DNA of 30,548 bases from CAZAQS01 sp964486825 (lineage in GTDB: Bacteria; Chloroflexota; Anaerolineae; Anaerolineales; UBA4823): the NCBI GenBank assembly GCA_964486825.1, contig CAZAQS010000026.1, positions 1 through 30,548 on the forward strand, written 5' to 3'. The notes beneath the pieces were generated by a model that saw only the letters and a list, made by a program, of their open reading frames with translations, was not told the origin of the DNA and did no database searches. The position numbers and the translations under genes are program-made. Below, piece after piece: positions 7,566 to 15,000 of this stretch (positions are counted from its first letter, which is position 1; every line of letters starts with the position of its first letter).

Positions 7566-7593
7566 ATTGTACACTTAATTTCGTTAAAGATAA
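7566..7593 (-). promoter_or_regulatory. Candidate sigma-70-type promoter of ssb
   Basis: On the minus strand TTATCT (7593-7588) is separated by 16 bases from TACAAT (7571-7566). Transcription would begin near 7559, just before the leader hairpin. The -35 element is weak. Confidence 0.45.
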
Positions 7594-7610
7594 ATATCCA
7601 ATTTCCGAAT

Positions 7611-8441
7611 TTATCCCTCCTCACTGGATGACCGCATGATGTTTTCCATCTCATCCAGGGAGACTCGCGCGGTCATATCCAGGCTGAGTGGAGTTACAGA
7701 TACGGCTTTCTTGACCCGTAATGTATACACATCTGTATTATGGTTGTCTTCTCGCGGATCATCCCCCAGCCGGTAGCGCACCAGGCTGGGTACCTCCCAG
7801 GTCTCCCGGTCCGGCTTATATGGTTCGTAATAGCGCTTTCGCGAAACCCGCGTAACCTCCCAGGGCGTATCGATGGTAGCATCAGCCGGGATATCGACCT
7901 TTAAGACGTGCACGTCTTCTGGCATCCGCTTGTTCAAGAGCAGGCTGGCGAAATAGGCTGTAAAATGCGCCGCTGCAGAAAAAACCACTTCCTCGGAATA
8001 GGAGAGGTGATTCTCCACCTCCGTCTCCAGTGAGACGGCCAGGGCTGGTATTCCCAGGGAAGCTGCTTCCAGCGCGGCTCCTACCGTTCCAGAGATGGTG
8101 ATGCCGGTTCCTACGTTCTCCCCGTAATTTATTCCCGATACGACCAGGTCAGGCGGCCTGGGTAAGATCTCCAAAACCGCGTGTTGGACTACCTGGGCCG
8201 GAGACCCGCCCACGCTATGAACCGTCCAGTCTTTTCCATGGACGCTCACCTGGAGGGGTGTGATGATACCATCTGAATTGCTCGGCATACTACGCCCACC
8301 TCCGGAATACTGGTCGCGTGGAGCCGCAACGTGTACAAAACCGATCTCAGATAACGCTTGTGCCGCTGACCATAATCCAGGAGACTGGATTCCGTCGTCA
8401 TTGGTTAATAGGATTTGCGGCTTTACCTTTACCTCGGGCAA
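7611..8441 (-). CDS. surE: 5'/3'-nucleotidase SurE
   Basis: SurE is a divalent-metal-dependent phosphatase that removes phosphate from nucleoside monophosphates and some related substrates. The expected metal ligands are present: Asp15 and Asp16 in LLTNDDGIQSPG, Ser46 in QYSGGGRSM, and Asn105 in VSGINYGEN. The segment GTGITISGTVGAALEAA follows, as in the family. The 276 residues are slightly long for SurE. The start codon is TTG at 8441, supported by AAGGAG six bases upstream; the nearby GTG is out of frame. It is the first minus-strand gene of the left arm and is divergent from the formate dehydrogenase genes. Confidence 0.95.
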   Translation of the reverse strand: MPEVKVKPQILLTNDDGIQSPGLWSAAQALSEIGFVHVAAPRDQYSGGGRSMPSNSDGIITPLQVSVHGKDWTVHSVGGSPAQVVQHAVLEILPRPPDLVVSGINYGENVGTGITISGTVGAALEAASLGIPALAVSLETEVENHLSYSEEVVFSAAAHFTAYFASLLLNKRMPEDVHVLKVDIPADATIDTPWEVTRVSRKRYYEPYKPDRETWEVPSLVRYRLGDDPREDNHNTDVYTLRVKKAVSVTPLSLDMTARVSLDEMENIMRSSSEEG

Positions 8442-8512
8442 TTTTCACTCCTTCAATACCCAACTACCCCCGGTTATGGGTCATAAAGATACGTGCGAGA
8501 ATTTTCTCTTAG

Positions 8513-8548
8513 ATTGTACTGCAAACTTAAGCTGCCTTGCAGGCTTAA
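8513..8548 (-). promoter_or_regulatory. Possible surE promoter with overlapping dyad
   Basis: On the minus strand TACAAT (8518-8513) could be a -10 box for surE. Just upstream, at 8527-8548, lies a dyad with TTAAGC and GCTTAA arms and inner TGC/GCA pairing, with one unpaired base. It would cover the -35 position, as an operator might. No convincing -35 hexamer is seen. This is in the 324-bp divergent gap 8442-8765, which otherwise holds only the promoter at 8632 and no gene that I can support. Confidence 0.3.
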
Positions 8549-8631
8549 CAGGGTTTGTCATCTGGATTCGGAATGTCTCTCCCATGATAATGAAGCGCTA
8601 ATAACACAAGGCGATTAATTAATGAAGCTTT

Positions 8632-8640
8632 TGATATAAT
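8632..8640 (+). promoter_or_regulatory. Extended -10 promoter for the formate dehydrogenase genes
   Basis: TGA followed by a perfect TATAAT (8635-8640) makes an extended -10 element, which can work without a clear -35; none is obvious upstream. It lies about 125 bases before the GTG start of the NuoE-NuoF fusion, leaving a sizeable untranslated leader. Confidence 0.5.
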
Positions 8641-8765
8641 TCATTCCAGGCTAAATTGAGGAGATTTATCCAGCTATTTGGTTCAATAAAACAAATAGGG
8701 GTTGGATGGATCGATAGCGCTGTAGGCTCGCTTCCCCTTCAATGGTGATTGTTAGGAGATCCGTC

Positions 8766-10502
8766 GTGAGAGATAGAATGGCAGAAACCGGCATAATAAC
8801 TCCTATCCTGGCTGAATTTGCAGGACTTGGCCGGACAGCTTTGCTTCCGGCCTTACAAGCTGTGCAAAGCCAATTCGGTTTCATCTCGGAGACAATGGCT
8901 GCCGAGGTCGGACAGGTGCTGGGAGCGCCGCTTGCCGACGTTTACGGTGTGATCGAGTTCTACTCCATGTTATCGACAAAACCGGGCGGAGAGATTACTC
9001 TCCAGGTTTGTGATGACCCGGCCTGTGCCTTGAAGGGAGCGGATGAGCTGCTCGAGGCTCTCAGCCAGCGCCTGGGAGTTGCAAATGGCCAGCTGAGCCC
9101 GGATGGGCGCTTTTTGGTCGAGCGGGTGCCGTGTTTGGGGCTATGCGGCCAGGCTCCTGCTGTCCACCGTAATGGAAAACCATGCGGGCCCGCGCATCCT
9201 GAGCGGCTGGAGGATTTGCTGGAAGGACAGGGCCATCTTCTGGATGATTGGGTTGCCGGGCCGTCCCAGATTTTAACAGCTCATTGCCGGGAACCAGGCA
9301 CAGCCTCCCTGGGTAAATACCGCCAGGGGCGGGGTTATGAAGGCTTGCAAAAGGCCTTGAAAATGGCTCCTGAAGAGCTGGTCGCAGAAGTTAAAGCATC
9401 CGGGCTGGTGGGTCGGGGCGGGGCTGCTTTCCCTGCAGGCGTTAAGTGGGAAGCGGTTTCCAAAGCCACCGGTGATATCAAATATGTTGTTTGCAACGCC
9501 GACGAATCCGAGCCGGGCGCATTCAAGGACCGTATCCTGCTTGATAAAGACCCTCATCGTACCCTGGAAGGCATGCTAATCGCCGCGTACGCAGTCGGGG
9601 CGCATTCCGGTTACATTTATATACGCGGAGAGTACCCGCGTGCTCTCGAGTCGGTACGAGCTGCGCTTGTAGAAGCACAGGCCGCCGACCTGTTAGGCGA
9701 AAATATCCTGGGCTCGGGTTTCGATTTTCAGCTCGAAATCCGTCAAGGCGCCGGAGCTTATATCTGTGGAGAAGAGACGGCTTTATTTGAATCGATCGAG
9801 GGCAAGCGCGGCTTTCCGCGCATAAAGCCCCCTTTTCCGACGACGCATGGGCTTTTTGGGAAACCGACCGTCGTCAATAACGTCGAAACCCTTTGCAATG
9901 TACCCTATATCATCCGCCAGGGCGCAGCAGCTTTCCGGAAGATCGGCACCGCTCTCTCGACCGGGCCAAAGCTGTTCTGTGTTTCAGGAGATATCGTTAA
10001 GCCTGGTCTGTACGAGGTCCCTTTTGGGATAACCTTGCGCGAACTGTTGTATGACCTGGCCGGCGGACTGCCCTCCGGAAATAAATTGGGAGCGGTGCTG
10101 ATGGGTGGGGCGGCCGGGACGTTCGCCCTGGAAGAGGACCTGGACGTGCGCCTGACCTTCGAACACCTGCGCTCCGCCGGTCTCGTTTTGGGTTCTGGCT
10201 CGCTCATGGTATTCGATGAAACCCGGGACATGCGGGATGTGCTCAAGCGCGTGGCTCACTTTTTTGCTGAGGAGTCGTGCGGGAAATGTTTCCCCTGCCA
10301 GATCGGGACACAACGCCAGTACGAGATATTGGCACGCGCCGCTTCCGGACAGGCTTTACCAGGCGACGAATTGCGTTTATCCGACGTTGGCTGGACCATG
10401 GCGGATGCATCTCTGTGTGGTCTTGGTCAAACCGCCGCCTCCGCTGTTCTCAGTGCCCTAAAAAGGTGGCCTGGATTAATCGAAAGAACGAATGGCAAAT
10501 AA
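8766..10502 (+). CDS. NAD-linked formate dehydrogenase diaphorase subunit (NuoE-NuoF fusion)
   Basis: This flavoprotein would pass electrons from formate oxidation to NAD+. The first ~150 residues are a NuoE-like thioredoxin-fold domain with a [2Fe-2S] site: Cys82 and Cys87 (VCDDPAC), Cys123 and Cys127 (CLGLC). The rest is NuoF-like. It has GRGGAAFPAG near 216 for NADH/FMN, CNADESEPGAFKDR, GAGAYICGEETAL, and a [4Fe-4S] site made by Cys505, Cys508, Cys511 and Cys551. It ends soon after the last Cys, so it lacks the extra C-terminal ferredoxin domain of bifurcating HydB proteins. I place the start at GTG 8766, six bases after AGGAGA; an upstream in-frame ATG (8742) lacks such a site. Confidence 0.9.
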   Translation: MRDRMAETGIITPILAEFAGLGRTALLPALQAVQSQFGFISETMAAEVGQVLGAPLADVYGVIEFYSMLSTKPGGEITLQVCDDPACALKGADELLEALSQRLGVANGQLSPDGRFLVERVPCLGLCGQAPAVHRNGKPCGPAHPERLEDLLEGQGHLLDDWVAGPSQILTAHCREPGTASLGKYRQGRGYEGLQKALKMAPEELVAEVKASGLVGRGGAAFPAGVKWEAVSKATGDIKYVVCNADESEPGAFKDRILLDKDPHRTLEGMLIAAYAVGAHSGYIYIRGEYPRALESVRAALVEAQAADLLGENILGSGFDFQLEIRQGAGAYICGEETALFESIEGKRGFPRIKPPFPTTHGLFGKPTVVNNVETLCNVPYIIRQGAAAFRKIGTALSTGPKLFCVSGDIVKPGLYEVPFGITLRELLYDLAGGLPSGNKLGAVLMGGAAGTFALEEDLDVRLTFEHLRSAGLVLGSGSLMVFDETRDMRDVLKRVAHFFAEESCGKCFPCQIGTQRQYEILARAASGQALPGDELRLSDVGWTMADASLCGLGQTAASAVLSALKRWPGLIERTNGK

Positions 10503-10507
10503 TCCGT

Positions 10508-11326
10508 ATGTCTGATGGAACCGTGAATTTTCAATACGCTATCTATGATGGTAAATGGGAGACCATTCAAGCTGAAGTCATCGAGGAGCGCCAACTGGCC
10601 ATTTTTGTCAATGGCCGGGAGCTGGTGGCTTTGATGTGCACCCCCCACGATCCAGAACAATTGGCTTTGGGTTTCCTGGCTAACGAGGGTTTGATCAGCT
10701 CCCAGGAGGATGTAGAGATCTGCCATGTTTGCCAGAGCGGAGGTTGTGTTGATATCTGGCTTTCTCATTCGATTTGGGACAAACCCAGGCGCAGGGTTAT
10801 CACTTCAGGCTGCACTGGCGGTCAAACATTCCGCGACCTGGCTGAGTCACAAGCCCCTGTCGAAGGCGACCTGAGGGTCAAGCCGGAACAGATCGGCCTC
10901 TTGATAAACTCTCTCCAATCAGAGGATAGCCTGTACGCCCGCGCGCGGGGCGTGCATGTTTCAGCATTGAGTAACGGGAAGGATTTGTTGGTAGTGGCAG
11001 AGGATATCGGCCGGCATAATACGGTCGACCGGATAAGGGGAGAATGCCTGCGCCAGGGCATTGATCCGAAAGGCAATATTCTGCTTACCTCAGGCCGGGT
11101 CTCCTCAGAAATGATCCAAAAGGCAGCCCAGATGGGATGCCTGCTGGTAGCCTCGCGTACATCCCCGACCAGCCTGACGGTGCAATTGGCGCGCGCCTGG
11201 AATATCACCCTGTGTGGCTATGTGCGCAGGAACCGCTTGAACGTTTACTCTTATCCGGAAAGGTTGGGTTCACTGGAAGAATCTGGTGACGTGATCTTGC
11301 CAAAGGTAGTCTACCACGAGGAGTGA
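10508..11326 (+). CDS. fdhD: Formate dehydrogenase accessory sulfurtransferase FdhD
   Basis: FdhD carries sulfur from a cysteine desulfurase to the molybdenum cofactor of formate dehydrogenase, which is needed for activity. Family motifs are clear: LALGFLANEGLI, EDIGRHNTVDRIRGE, LLTSGRVSSEMIQKAAQMG, SRTSPTSLTVQLA, and the closing GYVRRNRLNVYS. The expected CxxC loop appears as TSGCTGGQTF, with only the first Cys. The start ATG (10508) is 5 bases after the diaphorase stop; the same frame is open further upstream but lies inside the previous gene. Length from here is 272 residues, normal for the family. It sits inside the operon of its target enzyme. Confidence 0.93.
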   Translation: MSDGTVNFQYAIYDGKWETIQAEVIEERQLAIFVNGRELVALMCTPHDPEQLALGFLANEGLISSQEDVEICHVCQSGGCVDIWLSHSIWDKPRRRVITSGCTGGQTFRDLAESQAPVEGDLRVKPEQIGLLINSLQSEDSLYARARGVHVSALSNGKDLLVVAEDIGRHNTVDRIRGECLRQGIDPKGNILLTSGRVSSEMIQKAAQMGCLLVASRTSPTSLTVQLARAWNITLCGYVRRNRLNVYSYPERLGSLEESGDVILPKVVYHEE

Positions 11327-11355
11327 ATCGACGAGAGGGGAAAAGGAGGACGGAT

Positions 11356-12090
11356 TTGATCACCTTGATCATTGATGGGCAAACGGTTGAAGTTCCTGAA
11401 GGGACGACCTTGATGGAAGCTGCACTGCAGACCGGCGAAAAGATACCCGTCATCTGCTACCACGAGCACTGCACTGCCAATGGCTTATGCCGTTTATGCG
11501 TTGTAGAGGTGGAGGGTGCACGAGTCCTCGCTCCTGCCTGTGTTACCGCGGCAACCGATGGGCAGCGGGTTTCGACCCGCAGCGAGCGGGTCATGCGCAG
11601 CCGGAAGGTGCTCCTGGAAATGCTCGCCTCTACCGTCGACCTGTCGGAAGCGCCGGAGATCCAGGAATTTATCGACGAGTATGGGGCAGACAGCGCTCGC
11701 TTCCCCGGAGCACAGCGAAGAGAGCTGCCCTTGATGGACGATAACCCCATGTTCGTGCGTGATTACTCCCAATGTGTGCTCTGCTGGCGCTGTGTACAAG
11801 TTTGCGCCGATGACGCCCAATACACCTACGCCATCAATTTCAAAGGGAGAGGCTTCGAAACTCAGATTGGCACTTTCTTCGACCAGCCTCTCCCGGCCAC
11901 TTCCTGTGTTTTCTGCGGTCAATGCGTAGGTGTATGCCCGACAGGGGCATTGAAACCCAAGCGTGAATGGCTGCTGGATCGCGATCTCTCGTTGGAGGAG
12001 ATTTTAACGCTCACCCAACCGGATCGAAAAAAGCGCCGCCGGGCGGAAGAAGTGAACCAAGCTGGGCATTCGGAGGACAATTATGACTGA
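11356..12090 (+). CDS. HoxU/NuoG-N-like iron-sulfur subunit of formate dehydrogenase
   Basis: This is an electron-transfer subunit linking the catalytic and diaphorase subunits. An N-terminal [2Fe-2S] plant-type ferredoxin domain has Cys34, Cys45, Cys48 and Cys62 (C-x10-C-x2-C-x13-C). Two [4Fe-4S] motifs follow: Cys140/143/146/150 and Cys184/187/190/194 (CVFCGQCVGVC). The His/Cys-ligated cluster segment that NuoG and HoxU usually carry between these domains is not visible. The start is probably TTG at 11356, six bases after AAGGAGG; a GTG at 11323 overlapping the fdhD stop would add 11 residues. The 3' end overlaps the catalytic subunit by 8 bases. Confidence 0.88.
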   Translation: MITLIIDGQTVEVPEGTTLMEAALQTGEKIPVICYHEHCTANGLCRLCVVEVEGARVLAPACVTAATDGQRVSTRSERVMRSRKVLLEMLASTVDLSEAPEIQEFIDEYGADSARFPGAQRRELPLMDDNPMFVRDYSQCVLCWRCVQVCADDAQYTYAINFKGRGFETQIGTFFDQPLPATSCVFCGQCVGVCPTGALKPKREWLLDRDLSLEEILTLTQPDRKKRRRAEEVNQAGHSEDNYD

Positions 12091-14245
12091 GGCAGACCGG
12101 ATCGTCTCTACCACTTGCCCGTACTGTGGAGTTGGCTGCAGCCTGGAGCTTCACATTAAGGACGATTTCATATACCGGGTTACCTCCCCATTTGATGCTG
12201 TGGTCAACAAAGGTAATCTGTGCGTGAAGGGCCGCTTCGGCTACGACTTTATTTACCATCGCAAGCGGGTAACAACTCCGCTGATCCGTAAACAACCCCA
12301 GGCGTCCGGGGAGAGAAGCCAGGCCTTCGATCTGAGCGAGTGGGAGCCGGTATCCTGGGAGCAAGCCCTGGATTACGTCGCCGATCGCATGGTGGAGATT
12401 TACCGGCGTGATGGGCCGGAAGCGCTGGCAGTATACTGCTGTGCAAAAGCGACCAATGAAGACAATTATTTGTTGCAGAAAATGTTCCGGGCAGTCCTTC
12501 GGACCAACAATATTGACCACTGCACCCGTTTATGCCATGCCGGTTCCGTGGTAGCTCTCCAGCAGGCCATCGGTTCTTCGGCCATGAGCAACACGGCTTC
12601 TGAGGTCATTAAAAGCGACTGTTTCATCGTCACCGGCTCGAACACCACCGAGAATCACCCCATCATATCTTTGCAGATGAAGGCCGCCGTCCAGAAGCAC
12701 GGCGCCAGGATGATCGTTGTCGACCCGCGTCGTATGGAGCTGTGTGATTTTGCTGCTTTATGGTTGCCGCTGAAGCCGGGCACGAACGTTCCGGTTTTCA
12801 GCGCCATGGCTCATGTAATTATTGCCGAAGGCCTCACCAACCGTAAATTCATCGAGGATCGGACGGAGGGTTTCGAAGAATTCAAGCAGTCGGTGGAGAA
12901 ATTCACGCCTGAGTATGCAGAAGCCGTATCTGGCGTACGGCGCGATTTGATCATCGAAGCCGCGCGTATGTATGCAACCGCCCAACTTGGGGCAATCTAC
13001 TGGGGTATGGGAATATCCCAATTGTCTCACGGGACCGCCAGCGCCCTATCTTTGATCCACCTGGCCTTCCTGACCGGGCATATCGGGCGAGAAGGAACCG
13101 GGCTGAACCCCCTGCGCGGCCAGAACAACGTCCAGGGAGCCTCGGATATGGGCTCCATGCCCTACCATTTCCCCGGTTATATGCTGGTAGACCAGGCCGG
13201 CAATGCCGAAAAGTGGGAGCAAGCCTGGAACCTGGAGACAGGAGAGCTCAGTCGCAAACGTGGATTGACGACGACAGAAATCCTCTCTCAGGCTCATCCA
13301 GGCGGCGTGCGTTCCCTGTACATCATGGGAGAAAACCCGATGATGTCGGAGCCTAACTTGAACGCCACCCGCAAGCATATGCAGCAGCTGGAGTTCCTGG
13401 TCGTCCAGGACCTTTTCATCAACGAGTCCGGCGCCTTCGCAGATGTCTTCCTGCCTGCCACATCCTGGGCAGAGAAGGAGGGCACCTTCACCAATACCGA
13501 CCGGCGGGTACAGAGAGTGCGCCAGGCCATGAGCCCGCGCGGTCAATCCCGCCCTGACTGGCAGATCATCTGTGAACTGGCTACCAGGCTCGAGCAGCGT
13601 TTAGACCGGCCTCGTTCTGCCTTCTGGCAGTATCGCCACCCCCAGGAGATCATGACAGAATTAAGCCAGGTCGTCCCGGAGTACGCTGGTGTGACCTACG
13701 CTCGCATCGATAAGGATGGCTTGCAAACGCCGGTTTGGGATGAAAACCACCCAGGTACTCCTTACTTGTTTACGGATAGCTTTCCGCGCGGGCGCGGCAA
13801 GTTTCACCCGCTTGAGTTCGTACCCGTGATGGAAAAGCCTGATGACGAATACCCTTATATCCTGACAACCGGGCGGGTTTTGGAACACTGGCATGGCGGG
13901 ACCCTGACGCGGCATTCCCAGTTGGATGAGCTCTATCCAGAAGCTCGAGTCGAGATCAGCCCGGTGGACGCCGCTTTGATGGGAGTGAGCGATGGCCAGG
14001 TTGTGCGAGTAGCTTCTAGAAGGGGGGCGGTTGTATTGAGGGCCAGCGTCACAGAAAATATCAACACCGGCGTGGTCTTCATCCCCTTCCACTTCATGGA
14101 GGCGGCGGCTAACTTGCTTACGATCGATGAGCTCGACCCGCAAGCCAAGATTCCTGAATTCAAAGCCTGTGCTGTCCAAATTTGCCCGGCGCTCGAGTCT
14201 GAATTGGTGAATCCACAGGCCAAATTGGAGCGCGGGAGATATTAG
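12083..14245 (+). CDS. Formate dehydrogenase catalytic subunit, Cys type (molybdopterin oxidoreductase)
   Basis: The enzyme oxidises formate to CO2 (or may run in reverse) at a Mo/W bis-molybdopterin centre. The 720 residues are close to E. coli FdhF. An N-terminal [4Fe-4S] site is formed by Cys12, Cys15, Cys19 and Cys47, followed by Lys49 in CVKGRFGYDF. The metal ligand is Cys151 with His152 (RLCHAGSV), where selenocysteine occurs in E. coli; no UGA is used here. There is no Tat signal, so it is cytoplasmic. The C-terminal molybdopterin-binding domain is present (TTGRVLEHWHGGTLTR and beyond). With the preceding subunits it makes a soluble NAD+-coupled enzyme. Confidence 0.94.
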   Translation: MTEADRIVSTTCPYCGVGCSLELHIKDDFIYRVTSPFDAVVNKGNLCVKGRFGYDFIYHRKRVTTPLIRKQPQASGERSQAFDLSEWEPVSWEQALDYVADRMVEIYRRDGPEALAVYCCAKATNEDNYLLQKMFRAVLRTNNIDHCTRLCHAGSVVALQQAIGSSAMSNTASEVIKSDCFIVTGSNTTENHPIISLQMKAAVQKHGARMIVVDPRRMELCDFAALWLPLKPGTNVPVFSAMAHVIIAEGLTNRKFIEDRTEGFEEFKQSVEKFTPEYAEAVSGVRRDLIIEAARMYATAQLGAIYWGMGISQLSHGTASALSLIHLAFLTGHIGREGTGLNPLRGQNNVQGASDMGSMPYHFPGYMLVDQAGNAEKWEQAWNLETGELSRKRGLTTTEILSQAHPGGVRSLYIMGENPMMSEPNLNATRKHMQQLEFLVVQDLFINESGAFADVFLPATSWAEKEGTFTNTDRRVQRVRQAMSPRGQSRPDWQIICELATRLEQRLDRPRSAFWQYRHPQEIMTELSQVVPEYAGVTYARIDKDGLQTPVWDENHPGTPYLFTDSFPRGRGKFHPLEFVPVMEKPDDEYPYILTTGRVLEHWHGGTLTRHSQLDELYPEARVEISPVDAALMGVSDGQVVRVASRRGAVVLRASVTENINTGVVFIPFHFMEAAANLLTIDELDPQAKIPEFKACAVQICPALESELVNPQAKLERGRY

Positions 14246-14277
14246 AATTCAAGTATTTGGGGACAGGTTTATCCGGC

Positions 14278-14793
14278 TTACATCGCTTTTGGAGGTAATT
14301 TCGGGTCGCATATTTCCCACGAGACGATGATTGCTTCGATAAATTCTTCCCCCAATGACCTGGCAACAGATATGCGGTGATGACCATCCCGCACAAAGTA
14401 TGTATCTCCTACCTGTACCAGCTCAACTGGCGGGAGGGGGATATCTGCCAGGCGAGCATTCGCAACGCTCAGCCAACGAGATGCCTGGCTCTTCAACAAG
14501 GGACGAAAGCTGATATCGAAGTCCTTTGTGCGCCCTTCACTTCCTAGAATCTTGCTGATTTCAACGCTCTTGACCCCCTTATAATGCCGGTTCGATACAC
14601 AAATGGACTTCACGATCGAGTTTAGGTTGGCCAGTTCGGGGGACTGCCCCTTCAAGAAATTTCTCAGGCGTGATGCCTTGTTCCTGGCCAGACTGCCCGT
14701 GTATAGCATTTGAGCCTGTTTTGACAACGATGTCTCCTGGAACAGGCTGCCACTGGAGTTATCGAAGAACGAATTAATCGGGTTTAGCTGCAT
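14278..14793 (-). CDS. ParB/sulfiredoxin-like domain protein
   Basis: The 171-residue protein has a C-terminal ParB-N-like fold signature: PLPPVELVQVGDTYFVRDGH runs directly into HRISVARSLG. The N-terminal half is basic and helical with no domain I know. The DGHHR motif is shared with ParB-like nuclease and kinase folds, but the usual ParB DNA-binding helices are absent, so it is not a chromosome-partition protein. It converges on the formate dehydrogenase gene with a 32-base gap. A good promoter lies at 14835-14862, and AGGGG precedes the ATG by 7 bases. Function unknown. Confidence 0.7.
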   Translation of the reverse strand: MQLNPINSFFDNSSGSLFQETSLSKQAQMLYTGSLARNKASRLRNFLKGQSPELANLNSIVKSICVSNRHYKGVKSVEISKILGSEGRTKDFDISFRPLLKSQASRWLSVANARLADIPLPPVELVQVGDTYFVRDGHHRISVARSLGEEFIEAIIVSWEICDPKLPPKAM

Positions 14794-14834
14794 CTATTTA
14801 CCCCTTTTTCACCTGCAGAAGATCATTAGCGACA

Positions 14835-14862
14835 ATTATAGTCTAATTTTCAGGGATGTCCA
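14835..14862 (-). promoter_or_regulatory. Promoter of the ParB-like gene
   Basis: On the minus strand TGGACA (14862-14857), a 16-base spacer and a perfect TATAAT (14840-14835) form a near-consensus sigma-70-type promoter about 40 bases before the ATG at 14793. Confidence 0.6.
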
Positions 14863-14904
14863 TGAGGTAGGAGATTCCCTACCCGCTTTTAGGATTCACC
14901 CGCA

Positions 14905-14933
14905 TTGACGTTTAATTTGATTAATAGTATGGT
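14905..14933 (+). promoter_or_regulatory. Promoter of the LysM protein gene
   Basis: TTGACG (14905-14910), a 17-base spacer and TATGGT (14928-14933) match the sigma-70 pattern. The ATG at 15001 follows, with AGGAGG just upstream. The rest of 14794-15000 holds only this and the divergent promoter. Confidence 0.55.
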
Positions 14934-15000
14934 ATGCGTGTAGTACAAATTTCCAAACGGAAGGAGATTAATAGAGCAAAGATAACGGTAGGAGGATACA

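Noticed and set aside
10277..10507. N-terminal extension of FdhD upstream of 10508
   Set aside because: It lies inside the conserved C-terminal coding region of the NuoF part in another frame and has no family similarity.
8766..14245. Electron-bifurcating formate dehydrogenase (HylABC/HydB type)
   Set aside because: The diaphorase lacks the C-terminal ferredoxin domain typical of bifurcating HydB-type subunits.
14278..14793. Chromosome-partition ParB
   Set aside because: Only a ParB-N-like motif is present. There is no helix-turn-helix region, no parA partner and no parS-like site.
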